Shown: piece by piece, positions 1 through 8,754 of the stretch | Position numbering within the stretch: position 1 is the stretch's first letter | Layout of the letters: each line of letters begins with the position of its first letter | Source: JANQLU01 sp964434955 | GTDB taxonomy: Bacteria; Planctomycetota; Planctomycetia; Pirellulales; Pirellulaceae | Direction of reading: 5' to 3' | Assembly: GCA_964434955.1 (NCBI GenBank) | Contig: CAYSXI010000021.1 | Coordinates: forward strand, 1 to 40,878 | DNA: 40,878 nucleotides | Translations under genes and position numbers: made by a program | Notes under the pieces: generated by a model | What the model was told of the DNA's origin: nothing | The model's database searches: none | What the model saw: the letters and a program-made list of their open reading frames with translations, nothing else

Positions 1-893
1 AACACGCGCGGAACCAACTGCAGCATCCGCACCATCTGCAGCAATTCCAAACACCGTGGCGGATTGAGATCAAAATCGTCGACCGGCAATACGAACAAGG
101 GATCGTGAACTCGTCCCCCCCAAGCCACATCGCGAGCCACCTGATGCAAGACATCTCGAAACTGATCGTGGAGTCCAACGCGAACACGTTCGGCTCTCAT
201 CACTTCCACTGCGTAGGAGTCCGGATCGAGCTGGCTTCCACGTTCCTTCAAATTCCCTTCCCAGGCAAGGGCGACATCCGCGGTCAGGCGACGAAGGGCA
301 ACAAGCGTCGACTCGAGTTTTGAAGAAGGGTCCAGTAGCCCCATTGGCCCGCCGAGTCCGGATGCACCGCCCATCGAGCCCATGCGGGCGACTACGGATT
401 CGATTCGCGAGAGAATTGACGCAAAAAGATTGGTCGGACCAGGCAGCAACTCCAATTCCAAAGGCTCAAGCCAGACAAGTCGCTTGTTTACCATATTCAA
501 ATGAGCCTGCAGATCTTCATACTCTTCGGCCATCTGGCGATTCGAGTTCAAGTCATGGTTGCTCTTTTCCCAAAGTTCCGGGCGAACAACACATCGTGCG
601 ATGCTGTGGAGCAAGCTAGTCTTGCCCGTGCCTCTGTCTCCGGAAAGTAGCAGTGTCTGGTTTCCTTGACTGACTTGCGCATCGAAAAACGCGCGCTTGG
701 AACTTAACGGGTCGCCATTCGATTTGAGATTTCCGACCGCCTCTGCCAATGCCACAACCACGGCATGAAATGCCTCGCGTTGCGATTTGTCCAGCTCATT
801 CCAAGCAAACGCTCGTGCTTCGGGTCGAAGCGCCGACCGACCAAATTCAGATGATGGATGGGCGGGGCTGTGGCCCCGATCTCGACCCCTCAT
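1..893 (-). CDS. P-loop ATPase, C-terminal part off the left edge
   Basis: The reading frame is open from an ATG at 893 to the window edge, so about 297 residues are visible and the C-terminus is missing. A Walker A motif (GDRGTGKT, about residues 83-90) follows a hydrophobic strand (QTLLLS). A Walker B-like strand ending in DD (LFVLPVDDFDL) lies near the window edge. This order fits an AAA/STAND-like P-loop NTPase that binds and hydrolyses ATP. The ATG is the first start after an in-frame TAA and is preceded by a GGGGGA stretch. The gene lies 35 nt after the stop of a small membrane protein on the same strand, so the two probably form an operon. I do not recognise the subfamily; the substrate and role are unknown. 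Confidence 0.8.
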   Translation of the reverse strand, partial: MRGRDRGHSPAHPSSEFGRSALRPEARAFAWNELDKSQREAFHAVVVALAEAVGNLKSNGDPLSSKRAFFDAQVSQGNQTLLLSGDRGTGKTSLLHSIARCVVRPELWEKSNHDLNSNRQMAEEYEDLQAHLNMVNKRLVWLEPLELELLPGPTNLFASILSRIESVVARMGSMGGASGLGGPMGLLDPSSKLESTLVALRRLTADVALAWEGNLKERGSQLDPDSYAVEVMRAERVRVGLHDQFRDVLHQVARDVAWGGRVHDPLFVLPVDDFDLNPPRCLELLQMVRMLQLVPRV

Positions 894-928
894 TGATTCC
901 CCCGTTCGAAATGCCTTGCATTACCAAT

Positions 929-1426
929 TCACACCGTTGTTCGTCTCATCCCGCGATCAAAATCGAAGCCCAAAAACAGAAACAGAAAGATCCCAGCTGC
1001 TGAAGTCAGTATCCAAAATGTTTCGCCGGCGAAAATCATCAACAGGCAAACAAAAACACAAGCGATACTGGTATTCCAGCAAGTTGCTCGCAAATACCAA
1101 AAATATATGGTTAGCTCATGCTTGGGATGATTCTGATCGAGGTAGTCGTACCAGCTGCCGCCGCCGATTCCATTCAAGTTTAAAACGTGAAACACATAGT
1201 CAATCATTCGATAGACCGCGTGGCAGGCCAGCCCCAGAAGAAAACTGGCTAGGACTGCCAGGACCGACTGAAGCAGTAGTACCGAACCACCGGGAAGCTG
1301 AATGCTTAGCCTTTTCCAATAACCGATGTCGAGTGTTCCCGCAGCGTACGACCCAACAAGGACTACGGCGCCCGGAACAAAAAATGCCAAGTCAAAAACT
1401 CGAAAAAAATTGAATGCTTTTTGCAT
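929..1426 (-). CDS. small four-helix membrane protein
   Basis: 165 residues from the ATG at 1426; an in-frame TTG at 1489 would add 21 residues. Neither start has a strong ribosome site. About four hydrophobic segments are visible (near residues 10-30, 50-72, 117-135 and 138-157). The loop between the two pairs carries GGGSWYDYL and a charged stretch (DQNHPKHE). I do not recognise the family. The gene sits directly upstream of the P-loop ATPase with a 35-nt gap, and the pair is likely co-transcribed. A membrane protein next to an ATPase is compatible with a transport or a defence role, but nothing in the sequence decides between them. Confidence 0.7.
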   Translation of the reverse strand: MQKAFNFFRVFDLAFFVPGAVVLVGSYAAGTLDIGYWKRLSIQLPGGSVLLLQSVLAVLASFLLGLACHAVYRMIDYVFHVLNLNGIGGGSWYDYLDQNHPKHELTIYFWYLRATCWNTSIACVFVCLLMIFAGETFWILTSAAGIFLFLFLGFDFDRGMRRTTV

Positions 1427-1712
1427 CGAATGAGATTTGCTTTTTTTCAGAAACAGGCCCGACGAAAGCGCTTGAAGCTCGCCAAGCAACGTTTGGCAAC
1501 ACGCGCCGATTCAACGTTCCGCTTCACACTTCAACTTCTGGTGAACGTTTGGCTGACAACAAATAGTTATTCTAGTGCTTCGCGGAATCAATGATTGCCT
1601 CGTCCCCCTTTGTTCCCCCGTAGCTCCCCAAGAGCAACTGAAAAGCGCTTCTTGGTTCAGAAGTGCAACTTCGAATCTATCGAATGGTGGGTCCGGAAAA
1701 CGGAGAGGAGCG

Positions 1713-3833
1713 TCAACGCAAATCGATTCGCCAAGAATTAAGGCGGCCGACGTCGCGTCTCAAGTGATCTGAAACGTGGAGACGCCAAATGCCACTTCCT
1801 TCAACGCTTCCCGAAGCCAACTGTGCCAGGTCGCGATTGTTTTCACGATCATAAGACTGTCGCACGTTCTCGCGATCGTCTGCACGATCGACTGACTGAA
1901 GTACGGCCGTGAATCCTTGCGGGCTGATCAAACGGATGGAAAGATCGCCTCGGTAAGAATGAGTGATATCGACTTCAACTTTGATTCCTGCGACAAAGCC
2001 TGTTCCAGCGATTTCGATTGGGCTAACAATTCCCTCCTGCCGATTGTCTGGAATTGGCGCGTTTGCGAGCGATATCCCCTGGCGCTGTTGTGGAGTCGGA
2101 GCGGCAAGTGCCTGGGCTCTTTGAACGGCAGCGCGGGCATTGACTTTGCCTCTTCCAAAGTAGGCCGATCGCCCATCGACGAATTCGCCGGAGATTCCTT
2201 GCAGGTTGGGATCGTTGGGCAGGTCGTTTGTCGTATCCAAGTCTCGATCCGCAGTCGCAGCCAAAATGTTCTTCACTTCGGCTGCCGTCAAACGAGAATT
2301 CACGGAAAGCATGAGCCCGGCAATCCCGCTTACAACCGGGGCGGCACCGCTGGTACCGCCAAATTCGTCGGTGTAAAAATCTTCGCGAACTCCGGGAGTG
2401 GTCGGGTCATCGCGAAGTGGTCGGCTAGCAAGCCCGTGATTCGGGCGATTGGTTGCCGAGATCTGTCCAAGCCCACGGTAGTTTGCTCGGAAGTCGGAAT
2501 CCAATGATTGAAGTTCATGGCCGTTGCTCGAAGGCGCCGCGACTGTGATTTCCGGTCCCCAATTGGAGTAGCCCGACTTGCGATTCATTGACGAGGACGA
2601 GGCGACAACGATCACTCCGGGAATACTCGGATAGGCAGAAAAGACCGCGTTTCCAGCTGGGATCTCACGAACGAAAAACCCCGTAACCTGGTTTCCGCCA
2701 AGAAATCGAACTCCATTGACGTTTCCTGTCGCGCTCAATTGCGTCGGCGCATCATCGTTTCCAGCGGACACGACAATCACCAGGCCCTTGCCGCGGCGCC
2801 CACCGCTTCTCGTCAATTCAGTGATTTCCTCCACGAACCCTTGGTCAAAAATTGGGAACCGAAGTGGGGGAAATCCAAAGCTGCAGTTTAGGATGTCGGC
2901 ATGGCGCGAGGCAAAGCGAAATTCTTCCAGTGTCTGCTGTTGATTCAAGGGCCCAAACCCAACTCGAATTGGAAGAATCGTGCAATTGGGGGCAACGCCA
3001 ATCATCGCGTCACCTTTGACGCCCCCCGCGATACTAGCAACAGGTGTGCCATGGTAATCGTTAGCAGCGGGAGTGGGCTCGCTGTTGCCTGAACCAAAAT
3101 TTCTGCCTTCACGATGAAACGACTTTCCGGCAAAAGCAGGATGCCCCAAGTCGACACCGTCATCCATAACCGCAATCACAATATCCGGATCACCGGAAGT
3201 GATTTGCCAAGCTTCGGGGGCCTGAATGTCGGCCTTTGGTTCCACGTCCGAGTGCCCGATCAAGTCGGCGGTCAGGTACCATTGCTCGCGCAACAAAACG
3301 CTCGATTCTGTGATTGGTATTTCGTGGCGTTGTTGTTCGATCATCAATTGCGGCGAGCAGTATTGAACGTCATCGCGTTCATTGATCATGTTGGCAGTCT
3401 TGATCGGATTCTGGCCCGTCGCATATGTAACTTTGAGAATATAGGTGTTTCCCATTTTTCCTGCGTCAAGGAGATGGTACTCTTCCTTGATTTGGTTCAA
3501 AACATCGAGGCTCTCTACTCGAAGGAAAATGTGATCGTCGATTACAAATTCCTGGTCTCCTCCTTTTTCAACGTACACATGGTGAGCCACCTTTTGCTTT
3601 CGCATTTCGGTCATGGCTTCGTCGCGAGCATTCGCGCTTTCTGCACTCGCGCGCGTTAGGTTGCGGCTTACCTCGGAAGAACGAAGTCCCAAGTTTCTTG
3701 TTTCCGATTCGATTGAATCTGGAGAGGCAAGGACTGAAAAGTCAGTGACATGCTCTTCCAGTTCGATTCGAACACCATTAACAACGCAGTAACTTCCGTA
3801 GTCTTCAGTCTTCTTGCTCGTTTTTTTTGCCAT
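1713..3833 (-). CDS. subtilisin-like serine protease (S8) with C-terminal P-domain
   Basis: 706 residues from the ATG at 3833 (MAKKTSKK); an in-frame GTG at 3866 is less likely. The catalytic triad is visible: Asp224 in VMDDGVDLGHP, His261 in DYHGTPVA, Ser495 in GGTSGAAP; Asn359 in SAGND is the oxyanion residue. The last 110 residues or so (ITHSYRGDLSIRLISPQG, then GIWRLHVSDH) match the proprotein-convertase P-domain, a beta-sandwich that stabilises the protease. About 200 residues precede the catalytic domain and may be a propeptide or regulatory region. No signal peptide or membrane segment is visible: the N-terminus is lysine-rich and polar. Secretion by a non-Sec route or an intracellular role is therefore open. 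The gene stands alone, divergent from the DUF1080 lipoprotein. Confidence 0.93.
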   Translation of the reverse strand: MAKKTSKKTEDYGSYCVVNGVRIELEEHVTDFSVLASPDSIESETRNLGLRSSEVSRNLTRASAESANARDEAMTEMRKQKVAHHVYVEKGGDQEFVIDDHIFLRVESLDVLNQIKEEYHLLDAGKMGNTYILKVTYATGQNPIKTANMINERDDVQYCSPQLMIEQQRHEIPITESSVLLREQWYLTADLIGHSDVEPKADIQAPEAWQITSGDPDIVIAVMDDGVDLGHPAFAGKSFHREGRNFGSGNSEPTPAANDYHGTPVASIAGGVKGDAMIGVAPNCTILPIRVGFGPLNQQQTLEEFRFASRHADILNCSFGFPPLRFPIFDQGFVEEITELTRSGGRRGKGLVIVVSAGNDDAPTQLSATGNVNGVRFLGGNQVTGFFVREIPAGNAVFSAYPSIPGVIVVASSSSMNRKSGYSNWGPEITVAAPSSNGHELQSLDSDFRANYRGLGQISATNRPNHGLASRPLRDDPTTPGVREDFYTDEFGGTSGAAPVVSGIAGLMLSVNSRLTAAEVKNILAATADRDLDTTNDLPNDPNLQGISGEFVDGRSAYFGRGKVNARAAVQRAQALAAPTPQQRQGISLANAPIPDNRQEGIVSPIEIAGTGFVAGIKVEVDITHSYRGDLSIRLISPQGFTAVLQSVDRADDRENVRQSYDRENNRDLAQLASGSVEGSGIWRLHVSDHLRRDVGRLNSWRIDLR

Positions 3834-4289
3834 TTTGGTGCCTGGAGTTGATGGGATTGCATGCACGACTACGCCAGCGCAAGCGTTTCGGCTTACGCAA
3901 CAAACTCAAATCACTAGTCAGTTTTGCGAGTTTGCAGGCGCGGATCTACGCGTTCGATTGGGGAGCTCTGGGGGACAGAGATGCATCGTCATGCCACCTC
4001 GGCAAGAGGAAGTGGGACAAATTTCCGCAACTCAAACCAATAAATCTGGTTCGAGACCAGTTCGTGCATCGCTTTTGAGCCACAACGAGCTCCGCGAAAA
4101 TCGGTTGGACAATCGACCCATAACGCTGACTTCCCATGAAAGAAAACAGCTGAATGGTGTTTCCTGGTTTGACAACAAGTCCAGGGGTGAACCATGACTA
4201 GGATGCGATCCCAGGCGACGCCGGTGTTAACGTGGCCGGCTTTTCAATAACATGAGAATGTCCATTTTTGCCCACGGGAACCTGTTGAG
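3834..4289. other. 456-base divergent intergenic region
   Basis: This gap separates the protease gene (minus) from the lipoprotein gene (plus), so it should hold promoters for both. A TTGACA hexamer on the plus strand at 4169-4174 has no credible -10 element at the right distance. A small GC-rich hairpin (4221-4241) lies just ahead of the lipoprotein start. No convincing gene was seen. Confidence 0.5.
4221..4245 (+). terminator. weak hairpin plus short T-run in the lipoprotein leader
   Basis: GCCGG (4221-4225) pairs with CCGGC (4237-4241) across an 11-base loop and is followed by TTTT. It lies about 45 nt before the ATG at 4290. No plus-strand gene ends upstream, so if real it would act as a leader attenuator or an RNA-stability element. 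The stem is only five pairs, so chance is a good alternative. Confidence 0.25.
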
Positions 4290-6068
4290 ATGAGCGGCTC
4301 GCATCCAGAAGCTTTGTATTGCTTAGTTGTCACTGGACTTGTTGTTGTTTCGGGATGCATTGGCAAACCGATCGACAACAGGGCCGAACGAAACCAATCT
4401 GCACCGAGCGGTATTTCCAACAATACCAAGGTCTCAGCAAGGAACCCGGAAGCGAGCGCCAGATCGGAACCCAGTACGGATCAGAACGGCCCGAGCGAAA
4501 AAGATCTTTTCCCAAGGGAACTGGTCCAATTTGAACCCTATCCCAAAAATCCCTTGTTTGCCGGGACAGGTAATGGCTCCTGGGATCACAAGATTCGTGA
4601 ACGAGGTTGTATTTTGCGTCACGATGGAAAGTGGCACCTTTGGTATACGGGATATCGTGGCGAACGCCTGGCAACCAAAAAACTCGGCTACGCGACGTCG
4701 GACGATGGTTTGAACTGGAAAAGGCATCCGGACAACCCGATTTTCGAGGAGTCTTGGACGGAAGACATGCATGTTGTTCGTCAGGACAAAAAATTCTACA
4801 TGGTTGCCGAGGGACGAAACGATATTCCCCATTTGTTGATCTCGTCCAATGGCGTGAAATGGGATGATCAAGGACGGTTGGATGTCCGCATGACAGATGG
4901 TTCGCCCATCTCGAAGGGCCCCTACGGGACGCCAACGCTTTGGTTCGAGGACAAAAAGTGGTACCTGTTTTATGAACGCCGTGACGACGGGATCTGGCTT
5001 GCCACATCTACTGACCTGAAAGTCTGGACGAATGTCTCGGATGATCCGGTCATCGCCACGGGGCCATCAACCTACGATAAGTACGCTGTCGCCTTGAACC
5101 AGGTGATCCGCTATCGCGATCGCTACTACGGTGTCTATCACGCAAACGGGGATTCAAAACGGCAAGGCCCGTGGACGACTTGCATTGCCGTTTCTGATGA
5201 CCTTAAGACCTGGAAAAAGTATTCGGGGAATCCGATCGTCCGTACGAACGACTCGAGCGGCCAATTGGTCCATGACGGTAAACAGTTCCGACTTTACACG
5301 ACCCATCCCGATGTGAAGGTTTATTTTCCGGCAGGATCGAAATCGCAGGAGCAAGAGAAAACAACGTCGTTATTCAACGGCAAGGATCTCGAGGGGTGGT
5401 ACGCCGATGTTCCCAAGGCAGATAAGGACAAAAGTATCAAGCCTAGTTTTGTCGTTCGCGATGGCAAGCTCGTTAGCATGGGCGTTCCCCGGGGTCATTT
5501 GATCACAAAAAACTCCTTCAAGAACTATCGTTTGGAAGTTCAATATCGGTTCGCCAATAAGCCGGGCAACTGCGGCGTCTTGGTTCACACCGATGGAAAA
5601 CGTCCTCGTGTCCTGTACGAAATGTTTCCCGCTTCGCTGGAGGTGCAGATGCAGCACAAGGCGGCCGGCGACTTTTGGTGTATCCACGAAGACATCAAAG
5701 TTCCAAATATGGAGAAACGACGTAAAGGTCCCAAAGAAAATTGGGGCGGCAAGAAAGGCCAATCTCGACACATCAAAAATTTGACCGATGACAGCGAAAA
5801 ACCACTGGGTGAGTGGAACACCATGATCATCGAATGCCTCAGTGACAAAATACGTGTTTGGGTCAATGGTGATCTCGTCAACGATGGTTACGAATGCACG
5901 GCCAAAGAAGGTCAAATTTCATTGCAAGCAGAAGGCGCGGAAGTTGAATTTCGGAAATTGGAACTGACACCGATCGAGGCACTTACGGAGGCAAAGGACT
6001 TGAAAGAGACGAAGTCCAATGATTCAGGAAATGACAAAAAGTTGAACTCGGATAAGTCCAAAAATTGA
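4290..6068 (+). CDS. lipoprotein: glycosidase-like propeller fused to DUF1080
   Basis: 592 residues. The N-terminus is a lipoprotein signal with a lipobox at VVSGC (Cys23), so the protein is probably membrane-tethered. Residues about 75-330 carry repeated motifs of the five-bladed propeller of GH43/GH32-like glycosidases (WHLWYTGY, LGYATSDDGLNWKR, WYLFYERRDDGIWLATSTD, IAVSDDLKTWKK). Residues about 360-560 are a DUF1080/3-keto-disaccharide-hydrolase-type jelly roll, starting SLFNGKDLEGWY and ending EGAEVEFRKLEL. DUF1080 proteins are abundant in planctomycetes and have been linked to glycan breakdown. The two domains together suggest a sugar- or polysaccharide-processing surface protein; the substrate is not evident. 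The last 30 residues are charged and low in complexity. SelO follows 127 nt downstream on the same strand. Confidence 0.9.
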   Translation: MSGSHPEALYCLVVTGLVVVSGCIGKPIDNRAERNQSAPSGISNNTKVSARNPEASARSEPSTDQNGPSEKDLFPRELVQFEPYPKNPLFAGTGNGSWDHKIRERGCILRHDGKWHLWYTGYRGERLATKKLGYATSDDGLNWKRHPDNPIFEESWTEDMHVVRQDKKFYMVAEGRNDIPHLLISSNGVKWDDQGRLDVRMTDGSPISKGPYGTPTLWFEDKKWYLFYERRDDGIWLATSTDLKVWTNVSDDPVIATGPSTYDKYAVALNQVIRYRDRYYGVYHANGDSKRQGPWTTCIAVSDDLKTWKKYSGNPIVRTNDSSGQLVHDGKQFRLYTTHPDVKVYFPAGSKSQEQEKTTSLFNGKDLEGWYADVPKADKDKSIKPSFVVRDGKLVSMGVPRGHLITKNSFKNYRLEVQYRFANKPGNCGVLVHTDGKRPRVLYEMFPASLEVQMQHKAAGDFWCIHEDIKVPNMEKRRKGPKENWGGKKGQSRHIKNLTDDSEKPLGEWNTMIIECLSDKIRVWVNGDLVNDGYECTAKEGQISLQAEGAEVEFRKLELTPIEALTEAKDLKETKSNDSGNDKKLNSDKSKN

Positions 6069-6195
6069 TGTCAGGTATTGTGGCTTGATTCGTGCCAGGT
6101 CGCTTTGTTTGAAATCTCGTTTCTCAAATGTCGCCTTGCGAAACATGATCGGCGACGCTACGCCTTCCTCTTATTAGGAAACCGATCCGCAAATC

Positions 6196-7710
6196 ATGAA
6201 ACCGCCTACGAGCACCATTTCGCTGAATCTGAAGCACAGCTATGCCGAGCAGTTACCGGATTTTTGTTTGTCGGTATTGCCGACGCCGGGTCGCAAACCG
6301 CGTATGCTCCAATTCAACCAGTCGCTGGCTGATGAACTCGGTTTCGACCGTGAACAGTTGACGACGGATGTCGCTGCCAAAATTCTCTCCGGGAGCGAGT
6401 TGCCGCGGGATGCCCGACCGATCGCGCAAGCCTATGCAGGGCACCAGTTCGGCAGTTTTGTTCCGCAACTTGGAGATGGTCGGGCTCTAATTCTTGGTGA
6501 AGTGATCGATCGAAATGGTGGGCGGCGAGACATCGCGCTCAAAGGGTCTGGCAGAACACCCTTCTCGCGCGGTGGCGATGGCAGGGCCGCGGTCGGACCC
6601 GTGCTGCGTGAGTACCTTGTTGGTGAAGCGATGCATGCCTTGGGAATACCGACCACCCGAGCCCTCGCTGCCGTTGCAACCGGGGAACCTGTCCATCGCG
6701 AGCGTGTGCTTCCGGGCGCCGTTTTGACGCGCGTTTCACAAAGCCATGTTCGGGTGGGAACTTTTCAGTTCTTTGCCGCTCGACAGCAGACGGAACAGGT
6801 TCGTCAAATGGCGGACTATGTGATCTGGCGACACTACCCTGAGATTGCGGATGATGCAGACCCCTATTCGGCGCTGTTGCGATCCGTCATTGAACGTCAA
6901 GCGGATTTGGTAGCACGTTGGATGCTTGTCGGGTTCATCCACGGCGTCATGAACACGGACAACATGACCATCTCTGGGGAAACGATCGACTATGGTCCAT
7001 GTGCGTTCATGGATTCCTTCGACCCGAAGACGGTTTTCAGTTCCATTGATCGCGATGGCCGCTACGCGTACAGCAACCAGCCAACGATCGCTTTGTGGAA
7101 TCTGGCGCGACTTGCAGAAACGCTGATACCCTTGCTCCAAAAAAACGATGATCTCGAAGGTGCCGTTGCGGATGCAACCGCGATTCTCGAGACCTTCATG
7201 CCAATGTTCGAGCGAAAGTGGTACGAGGGTGCGCGGGCAAAATTGGGACTGGCTAAGGTTGGCGACCCCAACCAAGTGACTGACGTTGAGCGCAAGTTGA
7301 TCGATGATTGGCTTGGGCTATTGGCCAAAGACAATGTAGACTTCACCCTTGCCTGGCGCCAACTTGCAAAAGCGGCCGAAGGGGAGGGGAGTGCAAGTGA
7401 GTTGCTCGCTTTGTTTGGTTCCCAAGTTGAAATTAACGCCTGGTTGGAACGTTGGAAAGAATTGCCAAAAAGTGTTCCATCGGCCAAGTTGGCGTCGACC
7501 ATCCGCGCTTGCAATCCGGTCTACATTCCCCGCAACCATCTTGTCGAAGAAGCGCTTACTGCGGCCAGCGATGAAGGTGACCTTGTACCATTCGAGAAAC
7601 TGCTCGGTCTGGTTCAGGCTCCTTTCGTCGAGTCGCCTGACTGCGATCGCTATGCCTTACCGGCCTCCGCTGATTTCACGGCCTGCTATCGAACTTTTTG
7701 CGGCACTTGA
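6196..7710 (+). CDS. selO: protein adenylyltransferase SelO (YdiU/UPF0061 family)
   Basis: 504 residues, the usual length for the family. SelO is a pseudokinase-fold enzyme that transfers AMP from ATP to Ser, Thr or Tyr of target proteins and is linked to the oxidative stress response. Family blocks are visible: AQAYAGHQFGSFVPQLGDGRA (about 78-97), IALKGSGRTPFSRGGDGRA with the nucleotide-binding Lys116, and HGVMNTDNM ... TIDYGPCAFMD. Asp255 and Asp265 keep the ten-residue spacing of the catalytic and metal-binding aspartates of characterised SelO. The protein ends YRTFCGT, keeping the C-terminal cysteine region where eukaryotic homologues carry selenocysteine. The ATG at 6196 puts the start just before the conserved SYAEQLPDF block. 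It stands as its own unit, convergent with the GNAT gene. Confidence 0.96.
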   Translation: MKPPTSTISLNLKHSYAEQLPDFCLSVLPTPGRKPRMLQFNQSLADELGFDREQLTTDVAAKILSGSELPRDARPIAQAYAGHQFGSFVPQLGDGRALILGEVIDRNGGRRDIALKGSGRTPFSRGGDGRAAVGPVLREYLVGEAMHALGIPTTRALAAVATGEPVHRERVLPGAVLTRVSQSHVRVGTFQFFAARQQTEQVRQMADYVIWRHYPEIADDADPYSALLRSVIERQADLVARWMLVGFIHGVMNTDNMTISGETIDYGPCAFMDSFDPKTVFSSIDRDGRYAYSNQPTIALWNLARLAETLIPLLQKNDDLEGAVADATAILETFMPMFERKWYEGARAKLGLAKVGDPNQVTDVERKLIDDWLGLLAKDNVDFTLAWRQLAKAAEGEGSASELLALFGSQVEINAWLERWKELPKSVPSAKLASTIRACNPVYIPRNHLVEEALTAASDEGDLVPFEKLLGLVQAPFVESPDCDRYALPASADFTACYRTFCGT

Positions 7711-7782
7711 AATCCGAATTCGCGTAGCACGAGCATCCGCGACAGACTTTGGCTCTTCGTTTCGGGCGTAGGATAGAGATTA

Positions 7783-7818
7783 GATCACGCGCGACTTCAA
7801 ACCAAGCGCGACGTGATC
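7783..7818. terminator. hairpin between convergent genes
   Basis: GATCACGCGCG (7783-7793) pairs with CGCGACGTGATC (7807-7818) with one bulged base, leaving a 13-base loop. It sits between selO (ends 7710) and the GNAT gene (ends 7844), which run toward each other, so it could end transcription from both sides. No long T-run follows on either strand, so it is not a classical intrinsic terminator. Confidence 0.45.
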
Positions 7819-7843
7819 TCGTCTGGCATTCCAAGGATCACGT

Positions 7844-8332
7844 TCAAGAACCGGGCGACGGCAGCGGTTCCCATTCCATTTCCAGGTGAAACGGTTTTTC
7901 GCCAATACGTCGAAACCCGTGCTTTTCATAAAACTTGATGGCAGGGCTTTGTTTCTCGACGTGGATTCTTGCCGTTCGTTGCGTCAACTTTGCGTCGGAA
8001 AGGACCGCTTGAAGGATCGTCGACCCGAGTCCTTGGGATCGGTAGGAGGACAGGATCGAAAGTTCCAGAACGTGAACTTCGTGTTTTGTTTGATTGAGAT
8101 AGATTCGTCCGATCGCCGTATTTCCATACTGAATGATTCCAAAATCGGCTTTGGGATAATTCTTGACATAGTGATCGTGCTGAGCTTCGAACTGAGCCTG
8201 AATAAGTTGAGCTTTCATTTCAGTCGAAAGATGACTGGCATCGGTAATATCGGGACGTGTTTCTTCAAAGATTCTTCGTAGCAAAGGTAGGTCATTGCTA
8301 CTGACGGGTCTCAGGAAAATCGACGCGCTCAT
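7844..8332 (-). CDS. GNAT-family N-acetyltransferase
   Basis: 162 residues from the ATG at 8332 (MSASIFLRPVSSND); longer starts upstream overlap the preceding gene and are not needed. The acetyl-CoA-binding motif A is visible as LELSILSSYRSQGLGS (Arg98-x-x-Gly101-x-Gly103), and the C-terminal motif B as SPAIKFYEKHGFRRIGE. GNAT enzymes move an acetyl group from acetyl-CoA to an amine; the substrate here is unknown. It is the last gene of a tight four-gene minus-strand unit, 10 nt after the DUF6916-like gene, together with a tail-collar protein. Acting on a component of that unit is possible but is inference. Confidence 0.9.
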   Translation of the reverse strand: MSASIFLRPVSSNDLPLLRRIFEETRPDITDASHLSTEMKAQLIQAQFEAQHDHYVKNYPKADFGIIQYGNTAIGRIYLNQTKHEVHVLELSILSSYRSQGLGSTILQAVLSDAKLTQRTARIHVEKQSPAIKFYEKHGFRRIGEKPFHLEMEWEPLPSPGS

Positions 8333-8342
8333 GGATTCGGGC

Positions 8343-8720
8343 CTAATCAAAAATGACTTCCAGCCCAATCCGGGGATTCCGCGGATCCGGCCCTGGAATC
8401 TTGACCGGATTTGCGAAAACAATCAGCGGATCAAGTTCCCGATGGCACACTCGATAGAGTTGACTGGTTTGCGTACCCGGCGAGCCTTCGTCCAAGAAAA
8501 ACAGAAGTGAAAATGGCTCGCGTTTGCGAAAACCGGAATGTCCAAAGTTTAACGACTTGACTGATTCCAAACGGAAACCGCCTGCGGCGTCGCCGGTTTC
8601 GAATGACGTGAACGCGAATACCTGCCCGACAAGCTCGGCAAAGTCCTCACTTGAGAGTTCGGCAGAACGTTCAAATTCGACCTTTGCCGAATTCAACAAG
8701 TCATCACCTGGGTTGCTCAT
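8343..8720 (-). CDS. DUF6916-like small beta protein
   Basis: 125 residues from the ATG at 8720 (MSNPGDDLL); a TTG 12 nt upstream is less likely. The pattern FAELVGQVF, then a conserved EPFSLLFFLDEGSP, then QLYRVCHRELDPLIVFANPVK and a closing LEVIFD matches the short domain annotated as DUF6916, often encoded next to microcystin-dependent/tail-collar proteins. No signal peptide is seen. A second protein of the same pattern is encoded two genes upstream (9301-9783). The stop lies 10 nt from the GNAT start and the start lies 34 nt after the tail-collar stop, so this is an operon. The family assignment is from memory of its layout; the function is unknown. Confidence 0.75.
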   Translation of the reverse strand: MSNPGDDLLNSAKVEFERSAELSSEDFAELVGQVFAFTSFETGDAAGGFRLESVKSLNFGHSGFRKREPFSLLFFLDEGSPGTQTSQLYRVCHRELDPLIVFANPVKIPGPDPRNPRIGLEVIFD

Positions 8721-8754
8721 CGTCGTCGTCAAAGGCTTCGTTCAAAGGCGCTCG

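Noticed and set aside
320..619. Plus-strand open frames at the left edge
   Set aside because: They are antisense to the ATPase, whose Walker A motif and long open frame make the minus-strand reading clearly the coding one.
4169..4197. TTGACA as a -35 element upstream of the DUF1080 lipoprotein
   Set aside because: At 16-18 bases downstream there is no -10-like hexamer.
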